Shown here: positions 12,840-24,300 of the stretch, piece after piece | Layout of the letters: each line of letters opens with the position of its first letter | Numbering within the stretch: the stretch's first letter is position 1 | DNA from: Dryas octopetala | Lineage: Eukaryota > Streptophyta > Magnoliopsida > Rosales > Rosaceae | Direction of reading: 5' to 3' | NCBI GenBank assembly: GCA_963921425.1 | Contig: OY992833.1 | Span: 15,789,738-15,853,737 of the forward strand | Length of the DNA stretch: 64,000 nt | Translations under genes and position numbers: made by a program | Notes under the pieces: model-generated | What the model was told of the DNA's origin: nothing | The model's database searches: none | What the model saw: the letters and a program-made list of their open reading frames with translations, nothing else

Positions 12840-15800
12840 TAGGGGTGGGCATGGTTTGGTTTGGCTCGGTTTACCCCTAAAACTGTGAGGCAAGCCGGAC
12901 ATGCAATTATGGTTCGATTTGATTCTGAAAACTAGAAAAGATGTTAGAAAACTGAACTAATCCAAACATTTCCAATTTTGGTTCAGTTCAATTTTCCATT
13001 TCAGTTTTGGGTCTAAGACCAATTATTTTTTTTGGCCTCACATAACCAATTTTTGCTGCAAACCCAACCATTCGCTTAAAAATAAGCCCAAAATTTGCTT
13101 AAAAATGAACCCGACCATATGGCTCAGGCTATTCCGACCATCCTAAATTGCTGAGTTGACCACCTTATTTTTAGATTCCAATTTTACCCTTAAAATAAAA
13201 AATTTCAATTTTATTAGTCGGGTCATTCGACACTTATCTGTCGAAATATTTGTAGTTATTCGACACCTAACGTCAAACATTGGTGAAGTTTTCGGTGAGT
13301 AACCACCGAATGGAAATGAAAAAGATATTCGGCAGTATGTTGTCGAACATTTTCATTATATTCGGCCGTAAGTTGCCAAACTTCTTAGTATATTTCGATC
13401 ACATGCTGCTGAATGAGTTTGAGTGATTCCATAATTTTTTGCAAGAAAGGGTAAAATAGGAAAAATTTGTCCAAATATGTTGGGGTGGTCTACTCAGCAA
13501 TGAAGGGTGGTCGAAATAGCCTCCGCCTAACCAGATTAGCAAATTACAACTTAACCAAAAAATGAAGTTACAACTTCCAAGTTTTTGAACCATTTATTTG
13601 CATGCTAGTTAAAAACTAAAATTACAAGTTTTTGAACCTTACAAATAGAAGAGGTGACTACAAGTCTACAAGTTAACAACCTAACTTACAAATCAACCAG
13701 ACAAAATAACAAAGTTAACTACTTAACTTACAAACCAACAAAAAAAATAACAAAGTTTACAGACCAACCAACAGCTTAAATTACACCAAAAAAATAACAA
13801 AAACTCTAACCTCTAGCAACTCAAAGCCTCAAATTACACTAAGTCAGTCATCATATACCTTCATCATCTCCACCCTCCAGCATGCAACAGCTTAATACAA
13901 CGATATGCACCAACCCAAACCAATATTATTTCAATTTTCAACTAGATAATAATCCTAACAACCTAACACAATGATGCAGAACTTACAAAGTTACAACTTA
14001 CAATCCACAACTCAATGATGCTAACTGCCTAAGACTGAAATGTAACATGAACAATTTTATTAGAAGTGGCTGAGCACATGATTTCTGTTAAAAAAAAAAC
14101 AAAAAAAAAAAAACAGTATACAAGTTATGATTCAATTGGTTAAGTTGTAACTAACACAAAAAATAGTTTTAAGTTAGAAACTAACACTACAAGAAGTTCA
14201 TAAAACTTCATCTCTTCAATGAATGGTTCATATTGTAGAGAGGAGATGTCTTCGGACCTTAACCAATTTTGACAACAAATTAAGGCCTCAACCATCTTTG
14301 GAGTCAAAGAAGCACCAAAAGGATTAACTACCCTCCCTTATGTGCTAAAGTAAGCTTCAGAAGCTACTGTGGATACTGGAATTACAAGGATATCCTTTGC
14401 AATAGTTGCCAAACTAGGGTATTTAACCCCATTGTGTTTCCACCATTTCAGAACATCAAAGTCTAGGTATGGATCCACTTTTTCAATAGGATCAATAATG
14501 TACATACCAATCAACTTCATGCTCCAACACAACAACATTGTTTGTTGTAGCTTTTTTCATCCAAACTCCAGTCATTTCATGCTTTTTTCTTCCTCTTCTA
14601 GGTTCCTTACAACCTGTCATAGTAGTAGGACTAGTTGAAGTAGTAAGACTAGTTGAAGTAGTAGGACCAGACTGACGCGTGACACTACTAGCACTAGAAC
14701 TACCACTTTGGCGAGTTGGAGTTGTATACTCATTAAACATCTTAATTAAAATATCTTTGACCTCATTTGTCTTTTTATTGGCAGCTTCTGCATCTAAGCA
14801 GTATGTTTGCAAAACATATGCCAAGTTCCCCAAATTGTATCGAGGGTAAAGCACAAGTGTAACCAGCAATAATTGGTTTATTTTATCAAGGTCCCCCCAA
14901 TACTTGTCAAATTTCTTCCTCATCCCATCTCCCATATCATTCAAAACCATTTGGGCATCAGATTCATCAACATCATCATTTCCTAAAGACATATCATTAT
15001 CCCTAAACAAACACTTAATTTCCTCTTCAATGGAAATTAAATCATGGAAAGTTTCATGAACAACTGGTTGTAAAGACACACTTATCTTCAAGGTCATGTC
15101 ATAGAACACCTTAAAAAAGTTTACAAACATAGTGGTATTATTCCAATCTTAACCCTTTGGTGGTCATACCCTTTTTTTAGGATTGGCAGAAGCTACTACC
15201 CCTTTTTCTTCTTCACCAAACCAACTCAAATAAGCATTCTCATCTTCCTCTCCCATTCTAACAAAGGCCTTTTCAAACTTCAATACTGCACTTAACATCA
15301 AATAGGTGGAATTCCACCTAGTTGGGACATCCAACACCATAAGACTTTTACACTCAATTTTCTCATTTGCCACACAACCCTTGAAATACTCCAACCTTTG
15401 AGAAGAGGATCTCACATACTTCATAACATTCCTAATAGCCAAGATTGACTTTTCTAATTTTTTCAAGCTATCTCCCACTATCAAATTCACAATGTGAGCA
15501 CAATACCTCACATGCATATACTTTCCCCCTAACACCATCTTAGAATTTGTCCAATGCTTCATCTTACCTTTTAAATACGCAATTGTCATTGTGTTTGTAG
15601 TGGTATTACCTGCTGTAATGGTAAGAGCCTTCTCCACACCTCATTCTAACAAACATTGTTCTAGAAGCTTTTCTATTGAATTTCCCTTGTGATTAGCTAT
15701 ATATGACACAAAAGTTTAGAATTCTTTTGTGTAGCTTTCAATCATTATCTACAAAGTGGGCAGCGATTACCATGTAGTTAATGTTTTGACAACTTGTCCA

Positions 15801-17748
15801 AGTGTCGATTGTGAGGCATACTCTATGTGATGCTTAATCACCTTTCATTTTTAATTTCATGTCATCGATCATGCATGGTCATGAAATTAATGCCTAACAA
15901 GTGTCCTTCAAGATGATACTTGGAAAAAGGGGCAGAGAACACTACAAAATCTCCTAAACCCTTACCTTCAGTAAAGCTAAATGATGACTCATCTATTATT
16001 ACAATTTCCACACAAGCCTTGAGCTAATCATCCTTAGTACACTTCTAGCCACTAGACCACCCACTGTTTGGTCAAAAGACAAGGTCTTTTACTTTTTAAC
16101 TTGTACTCTCCCAGGGTAAGCCTTACACTGTTGTTCAATGTGTTTTTTCATGGTTGAGGTCCCATTTATAATGGGGCCAACAACATAGTGAGCAGGGCAG
16201 TACTTGCACCTAGCTCTCTTTTTCACTCTCTGCATCTGCCTTGGTAATCTCACATACATCATCATACCTCTCAAAGTGATCCCATACCTGGGATTTCTCC
16301 TTCGATTACTAGTTTCCTGGAACCAGTAGAAGGAGGTAATAGTGGAAGGCCACCACTAGTTGGGGTAGGTGGTATAGTTTTGTCAATTTGAGTTGGTGAT
16401 GGTGTTGGTGATGTTGCAGATGCAGTGGATGATGTTGCATGACTAGGTTGCTCTTGTGACTGGGGTTCAATCCCTCTTTAAAAGCACACTAAACCCTAAA
16501 TTAAAAAAAGGAAGAACATATTTAGTATTGCACCTACCTATCTTAGAGATTCTAAAACATTTCCTTGTTAGATTCACAATTCTCAATCATTCTCATTCAC
16601 AATCATAACAGAGCATGCATGTAACATTTCTTAGTTATCTTACATATTCACAATCATCAACATTCTCATTTCTCATTATAAATTATTCTTATTATCATTC
16701 TCATTATCACAATCATTATCATTCACAATTCTAAAATATTCACAATCATAACAGAGCATGCATGTATCATCAAAACCTATTTATTTCTACATGGCACTAA
16801 ACCTCAGAGAGAAGCTTACCTCATTATGATGCTTCAGAAGCTACTTGGCAGTTGGCACCAAAATGCTGCTTCACAATTTGATAAACCCGAAAAAGAACCT
16901 GCATAATGCATATGAATTGAAACGGTTAAAACTTAAAATCACTATTATAAAATGCACAATTAACAGTTTAACAATAATTGAAAATCACTGATTAAATAAA
17001 TTGATAAACCCTAATTCATTCAATTGATAATTGAAAATCATTCATTAAATCAATTCATAAACCATAATTAATTGCATAATGGATCAATTGATTCAATTTC
17101 AGACATGCAACAAGTAGAATTAAACCCTAAACCCTAATTTCCATTCGAAACCCCAAATCCCCAAATCAAACCCTAAACCCTAATTTCAATTCGAAACCCT
17201 AAATGAGAGAGTGAGAGATGAGAGACGAGATATGAGAATGAGAGATATGAGACATACCTTTTGAAGCTACGAGCCTACGACAGATAAGAAACGAGAGATC
17301 AGAGACTCATAGTGATTGAGAGGTGAAAAATGAAAGAGTAAGAGACGCAGAGTCTAAGAGAGTTAAGATGGTAGGTGAGAGCTAAGAGATGAGAAAGTGA
17401 GATCGAGGTAGACTCAGAGATGATTGAGGAGGAGGCTGAAAAGTGGGGGTTGAGGCTCGAAACCCTTAAGTTACAAAGGGATCAGGTGTAGCCGGTTCTA
17501 TTCCACAAGAATAGAACTTGCCTCTTGGCCAGTAAAAATAAAACATGTGGATTTGAATATATATATACATTTATATTAGGCCGGTCCGGTTCGGTTCAGA
17601 AGGGTTAAAATGTGTGTGTAATTGAAACCGGAACCGGTGCATTTCGATTCGATTTTTCCTCTGTGTTGACCAATTTTGGTCAACTCAGTTATTTTTCAGT
17701 TTTTACACTTGGTTCAGTTCGGTTTCACTGTTATTATGCTCACTCCTA
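12840..17748 (-). mobile_element. Decayed hAT element (RICESLEEPER-like), ~4.9 kb
   Basis: The left end TAGGGGTGGGC (12840-12850) and right end GCTCACTCCTA (17738-17748) form an imperfect terminal inverted repeat typical of plant hAT elements. Both subterminal regions are rich in GGTTTGG/CCGGTTCGG motifs. A broken hAT transposase lies inside on the minus strand. The flanking 8-mers do not match, so either the target duplication has decayed or the two ends come from different insertions. The Mediterranean-style GAGAGA/AACCCTAAA region at 17100-17330 is probably the element's own 5' leader. Confidence 0.65.
14148..16274 (-). pseudogene. hAT transposase pseudogene (BED finger, hAT dimerisation region)
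   Basis: Read on the minus strand, the pieces are collinear with RICESLEEPER-type transposases. There is a BED-type zinc finger (CKYC, then KKH, then QQC; 16089-16274). A catalytic-core segment follows with RYCAHIVNLIVGDSL and VPTRWNSTYLML (15164-15637). Next comes the DKYWGDLDKINQLL and VLYPRYNLGNL region (14492-15130), then the hAT dimerisation block WWKHNGVKYPSLATIAKDIL with VASEAYFST (about 14340-14460). The breaks are several frame changes between segments and a TAA at 14338-14340 where the family has Gly after FST. Conserved sequence (PFGASLTPKMVEAL) continues beyond that stop to about 14148. It is non-functional as it stands. The element family is certain; the exact start is not. Confidence 0.9.
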
Positions 17749-18163
17749 GGTTTTAATAAACTATTATATCAAGGGTATTTTAGACATTGCAAGTGTAAAA
17801 AAGGTTAAAGATATTAATAAATCACTTGCAAGGACAAAAAATGCAAGGTTCTTAATTGAAAATTCACCTAAAGAAAAAATTAAGCAAAAGACATTCTATT
17901 TTGTGTGCGCGTGGTCAGCCGTGTAAAAAAAGCTGTCGAGGACTCAACATTCTTGCTAAGAGCTCGACAGATGCAGATGCAAAGTGTTTGGCAAGAACTG
18001 CTGAGCGCTTGACCAGATAAACTATGAGTTAAGTTTCTTTTTATTTTGACATTCTAAATAAAGTACCCGTATAATTTTTTTTTTTCTAAAAAAAAATTGC
18101 AAATGTATATACTTCACGTGTATATACTTCACGTGTTTATAGCCATAAAGACACTTACATGAA
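17321..18163. repeat. Segmental duplication, copy A
   Basis: A near-identical match, with scattered substitutions and small indels, to copy B at 20327-21155. It spans the end of the hAT leader, the hAT right terminus and about 400 bp of flanking DNA. Copy A alone has a doubled 15-bp TATATACTTCACGTG unit near 18107-18136. Confidence 0.93.
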
Positions 18164-20326
18164 GGGCTCGTTTGGTACGTCGAACTATATTGACTAATTT
18201 CTGTCGGATAGTATTAATCTGTTCCGGAGAGTACTGACTGTTTATCCAGAATATTATCAGGCGTTTGATACTGTTCCGGATAAATAGTCTAAGTTATACT
18301 GTGTTTGATACTTCGTCGGATAGCAGGGGATCAAACTATTTTTTTAATTCTTTGATAACTTAGTGAAAATTAAAAGTCATATGACACAAATTATTTTTGG
18401 CAAGATTCATATGATAAGATTTTTTTTTCTTTTGTTTTTGCCAAGATCTATAGGACAAGAGGACATGAGGAAATTCATTCTCATAATTGTAGAACTTAGG
18501 ATCATACGTTTTACATAGTATATAAGCACATCTTTATTGACCGAAAAGAAGCACATCTTTATTTGCCAAGATCCAAACTGAAGACATAATAAACATATTG
18601 TTCAACTCCTCATATCTCATAAAAATTTCAACATACTCAAATACGATAATAAAAACAGTACAAATAATGCATAATTCAAAGTGATCACATACTAATGTGA
18701 TAAGAGCCAAATGGAAATTTGTTTATAAACTAAACTGCAACAAGGTGCACAAACTACTTCAACTTAAGCAGAGCCCCCTCGCCCAAGTAAGAGAAGTACA
18801 AATGCTTTTCGCATAACACCATTAAATGTCAGGAATGTTCTCTCATCACTTGCCTTCTCCAAAATCAACCTTAATGCCTTAATTTGGTCATCAATAGACA
18901 AGTCCATCTTTGCCAATTCAGCAGCAATGTTGGGTCTTGGTTCTGATCGTTGCACAAAACTATTTGTTATAGTTTTCATCCATATCTAGGCATAATATAA
19001 AGGAATAAAATTAGTAAAAGCAATATAGATAATCATGCATTAATTGAACGCTTAGGAAAAAACAAAGAACATCACATGAATACATGTACAATGAGAACAA
19101 TACAATAAAACCCACCAACTCCGCCAGCCCCTGTTAACAATAAAACCATACAAGTATAAGTCTGCAACTTTGAAAATGCAGTTTCTTCATCAGATAAAAC
19201 CCATTTTATTGGAGACCAAACTTGACCCATCATTTCAAAACATTTCCTCTTCCATTCCCCTATTGATTTCATCAAACACCTTAGCTACATTAATGCAGCA
19301 CTTCCCATTCTAAAAAAATACCAACAATAACATTTTGTACACCGCACAAAATCGAACTGGGTCAGAAGCTGTTAACAATTTACCAATACCTCTCTCAACT
19401 AAAGGTGACAAAAACCCGGTTTTCTCATTGAAACAATTCAGTCCATATATGCATACAATCACAACATCACAAAATCAAGCTCTATGAAGAATTCCCAACA
19501 TTTTGCTCATTGTCAATATAAGGATTTAAGAAAAAGCAAACTTAACATGAAGAAGAAAAAAGAGAGAGAGAGTTAAAGCGAAGTAGTGGAAGCATGCCTT
19601 GTTGGGAGTGCGGATGAGATTAGGAATAAGAGTGGTTGTGTTGCAGTTGAAGGAGATGCCGAGCTTGGGAAAAGAAGATGCCCATGAAAGCCGATTGGGG
19701 TTTACTGAACCACATGGATATGGCGATGGAGGACGACGAGCTGAAAGCAAAATAACATAATAAATGTGGTAGCAAAATAACTCCCAAAGGTAACATCTTA
19801 AACTTCAAACCACATAGAAAAACACCGCCCAAAAGCAAAGTTTGAAGAAAAAATCATAACCTAATTCCCAAAAAAATGTAATAAAAGGATTTATTGAATA
19901 AATTTAAAAGAAAAAATAAGAAGAGATAATTAGACATCATACATAGAAGAGGAAATATATAAAGAAAGAGAAGAACAGAGAAGAAGCAAGAAGAAGCATA
20001 TCGGAGAGGGTATGAGAGAGAGAGTGAGAGATGGATACTTGGAGAAGAGTAAGAGAAGAACCTGTGAAGAAGATAGCAGAGAAGAATCCTAGGGAGAAGA
20101 ACATGAAAATAACGTTGTTGATTTTCAGCATGTTTTTGTTTTCCCAATTCTTTATAATTAAGCGTGTATTATCTAATTCTAGGTGTGTGGGTTGTATTAA
20201 TTAGTCAAGTAAGGAGAGTATTAAAATCTCAGTCCGGTTTACATAGTCAGGTAATTAAATAATATAAGTGGACACTAAACAACTGACATGGACTATTTAT
20301 TCCTATCTAGAGTCTAATACGATGGT
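18164..20326. mobile_element. Insert between the two duplicate copies (PIF/Harbinger-like start, unproven)
   Basis: A 2.16 kb stretch lies exactly between duplication copies A and B. Its left edge begins GGGCTCGTTTGGTACG, resembling ends of plant PIF/Harbinger-type elements, and repeats TTTGATACT and TCCGGATA motifs. I could not find a matching inverted repeat on the right. On the minus strand, 18764-18979 encodes a 71-residue frame (LAKMDLSIDDQIKALRLIL...) and 19072-19275 another short one. Neither was recognised, though both could be exon remnants of an element-borne gene. GA-rich DNA lies at 19560-20080. Confidence 0.4.
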
Positions 20327-21155
20327 AGGTGAAAGATGAAAGATTAAGAGACTCAGAGTCTAAGAGAGTTAAGATGGTAGGTGAGAGCTAAGAGATGAGA
20401 AAGTGAGATCGAGGTTGACTCAGAGATGAGTGAGGAGGAGGCTGAAGAGTGGGGGTTGAGGCTCGAAACCCTTAAGTTACAAAGGCATCAGGTGTAGCCG
20501 GTTCTATTCCACAAGAATAGAACTTGCCTCTTGGCCAGTAAAAATAAAACATGTGGATTTTAATATATATATATACATTTATATTAGGCCGGTCCGGTTC
20601 GGTTCAGATTGGTTAAAATGTGTGTGTAATTGAAACCGGAACCGGTGCATTTCGGTTCGATTTTTCCTCTGTGTTGACCAATTTTGGTCAACTCAGTTAT
20701 TTTTCAGTTTTTACACTTGGTTCAGTTCGGTTTCACGGTTATTATGCTCACTCCTAGGTTTTAATAAACTATTATATCAAGGATATTTTAGACATTGCAA
20801 GTGTAAAAAAGGTTAAAGATATTAATAAATTACTTGCAAGGACAAAAAATGTAAGGTTCTTAATTGGAAATTCACCTAAAGAAAAAATTAAGCCAAAAGA
20901 CACTCTATTTTGTGTGCGCGTGGTCAGCAATGTAAAAAAAGCTGTCGAGGACTCAACATTCTTGCTAAGAGCTCGACAGATGCAGATGCAAAGTGTTTGG
21001 TAAGAACTGCTGAGCGCTTGACCAGATAAACTATGAATTAAGTTTCTTTTTATTTTGACCTTCTAAATAAAGTACCCGTATAATTTTTTTTTCTCAAAAA
21101 AAATTGCAAATGTATATACTTCACGTGTTTATAGCCATAAAGACACATTACAAGA
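20327..21155. repeat. Segmental duplication, copy B
   Basis: The second copy of 17321-18163, in the same orientation. It contains a second hAT right terminus (GCTCACTCCTA near 20750) and ends less than 190 bp upstream of the SCY2 start codon, so hAT-derived DNA now abuts that promoter. Confidence 0.93.
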
Positions 21156-21277
21156 AAGGTTTGCTCCTAATCCTCCTATTAGGAGCAAATGAAATCCGTA
21201 CACAATAATCGAGCCCACTCTCACCAATGAGCGCCACTCGCTCCCTTGGTTAACTAAAACCGCCAACAACGAACACA

Positions 21278-21298
21278 GCGAGAGAGAGAGAGAGAGAG
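21278..21298. repeat. GA tract in SCY2 5' region
   Basis: A short (GA)n run (GCGAGAGAGAGAGAG) about 50 bp upstream of the SCY2 ATG, probably in the 5' leader. A similar tract precedes the diacylglycerol kinase ATG. Confidence 0.7.
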
Positions 21299-21342
21299 GC
21301 ACGGCCAAAACTCAAAAGTGAGTGAGTCTAGTAGGGATAATA

Positions 21343-24300
21343 ATGTTGATAACGGTCAGAGGAGCCTTTTCTTCTTCTCCGCTTTGCTTCAACAACCTCC
21401 ATAGCTTCTCGTATCTTAGTCCCAAACCCTCTCCAAGACTGAAACGATCAGTGTGCAAAGCCAGCTTCTCTACTCACAGAAAACCCAACAGCGCTATATC
21501 TTGGAAGCTTGGCGTTCTCTCCAAGAGGTATACCCTTTTCAGCTTTTTCTTCCTAGATGATTTTTTTGCTCATTAATTTCTCAATTCGGCCTTCTGGGAT
21601 GGTCCTCTGGAGTTTTCCTCCCAAATGGGTCTTAGGATTTTGGCTTTGTAATGGTATGTATGTTATGAGAATACCTAACTGCATTATAACGGTTTTATAA
21701 TCTCTATCTGTTTACTCTCTCAACTAACATTATACTTTTCCACATACAAGTGCAGCAATTAGAAAAGCTAGAAATTGAAATTGATGGTTTGGATTAGATA
21801 GAATTGGGTTTCGAAAATATTGGTAATATTCTCTCTCAAGTTGCAGACTGAATGTCAATTTGTTAAATGCAACCGAAATAATACTTATAGTGAAGTTTTC
21901 TTGAACTATCAGCTATGCAAACTTGACTGACGTCAAAGCGTTGGGAATTGCTGGTAATATAATGTGGCAGTGAACCCCAATTCACCTGTAAGTTTTATGA
22001 AAGGCTAGGTTAGATGATGTAAAGACAGTAACTAGAATTGTTGGGACAGGCACCTGCCATTGCGGTTATAGAAGACGCCAATATGGTATACATTGATGTG
22101 TCCGAAAAGATATAATATTTGGTCATTGATGATCTAGAATCAGAAATATCGGACCAAAAATAAAATTGAAGAAACATATTTTCTATATACCAATTTGTAA
22201 AGTATAGGACTACAGGAAAGCTGCTGATTTGTTCATTTCTGGAATCATCTAACTAATGACTACGTGTCTATTTCTTTTGTGGATTGTTTCATATCAAAGT
22301 TTCTTTCATCTTCTTCTACCAGGTATATTGTGAGTAGTGCATCTTTGACCATTGAATCTTGCAATGCATTGCAGTTAAAGTGAACTGGCTAGGTAGTATT
22401 GCATCATGTTTTGCATGCTATTTTTTCATTTTATTGCATGATTTTTCAAAGCAACACAATCCCACATTTATCCTCTTGAAATGTAGTATCAGTTCATAAT
22501 TCCATTTCCCTAGTTATACACTGATTTATATATAATATGAAACTCAAATTCTTTTTTGCCCCTCTAGCTGATTTAAGTTACTTTGCAGCTCTGAAGCCTC
22601 AGTTTTTGATCCCTTGGGCATCAATTCAGATGTACATTCTAGTTTAAATGCAACCTGGGAAAGTTTCCTATGCCTATTATCACAAACATTAGAGAGTGCC
22701 TCAAGTTCAAAGAAGGAGAAAACTACTTCAGCTCGAGGATTGGCAGGTTTGCTTGTTGATGTATAAATATTTAATAAGCTCCTTAGATCTCTTGAAGTTG
22801 CAATTGATATTTGTAGTTTTCAGCAGTTGATTAGGATACTTTGACATTCACAGCTGCAATAGAGGACAGTTCCATTGATTTTGGAGACTTCTTCAAAGGT
22901 CCATTACCAGGAAAGTTTCTGAAGCTGTTGGCATATCTGGCCTTATCTCGACTTGGAATATATATACCTCTTGGTGGGGTAAATCGTGAGGCTTTTGTTG
23001 GAAATTTGGACCAGAACAGTTTATTGGGCACTTTGGATTCATTTTCTGGAGGAGGCATTGGAAGACTTGGGATATGTTCACTCGGCATTGTTCCCTTCAT
23101 CAATGCTAGTATTGTCTTCCAGCTTCTTGCACAAGTTTATCCCAAGTTGCAGGATCTTCAGAAAAGAGAAGGTGAAGCAGGAAGAAAGAAAATTCTCCGA
23201 TATACTCAATATGCTTCAGTTGGGTTTGCCGTAGTCCAGGTTAGGGATTTGAGCCTTCTTGTTTTCAACTTTAGTATGGGCTTGCAGTTTACAAGCTGTG
23301 AGTCTTAATAGAATTTCAGTTGGGGCAATTATTAATCAAAATGAATTTTTTAGTGACCTAGAGAATAGAGTTGTGTAATAGCTATTTGCATACTTACTGT
23401 TGCTTGGTTGGAAGTGAATATGATTAATAATCATTCAGTAAAATACTTAGAGAATAGCGTTGTATTGATAAGTAGTACAACAATAGTAGTTATTTAGTTA
23501 TGGTGGCAACATTGGTGGTAGACTGGTAGTGGTAGTAGAGGTGACAATGGTGTGGTGAGACCAGTGTCTTGGTGACATCCCAGTGAAAGTGACAAATGAC
23601 AGTAGTATATGTATAATTGGATAGCAGTATTATTGACAGCAATGCTAATGGTGTCAATGTTGGCAACAGTAGAAATCAGAGTGATGGTAGTGAAATTCAA
23701 GTAATAATGACATGGTAAGTGATGGTAATAGTGGTCAATAACAGGATGGAAACTTGATATATAAGTCGATGTTATTTTGTTGTGGTGGTGGTTGTAGTGT
23801 TCATAGTTGCGGTTGCATCATCTGTAGCCAGGGAGGTAGTAATAAATGGAATTGAAGGTGGTTAAGGTTGTGAGCTTAATTTTAATGGCAGTAGTGCTGC
23901 ATCAACTTTATGAGCAATACCATTGACGTGAGAGAGAGAATTTTGGAAATTAATTTCTATAAATCAATACGGAGGAGTTTAAGTAGCTGTACAAGTATAC
24001 AAAAATAAGGAAAGTACAATAAGTCAGCCTAATTACATCTTCATTCGTGCCTATTCTAGGACATTGTACAACGGTACAACCTTCCTTAAATTGGCCTCTA
24101 ATTACGTCACTCTTCCAACAACCATGAAGGTGATGGTGGTAGTGGTAGAAATGTGGCTAAAAAAAGTATGTGGTAGGGTTGATTGAACCTGAGTTTGTGG
24201 TGGCGGTGGCTGGATGGTGGTTGTGGTGGCGACTGTGATGGAGGCAGGGGTTATGGTAGTGGTAGCGGTGGTGGTGATTGCGGTGATGATGACTGTGGCT

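Noticed and set aside
12840-17748. An exact hAT insertion proved by target duplication
   Set aside because: The 8-mers outside the two ends do not match, so the pairing of these ends is only probable.
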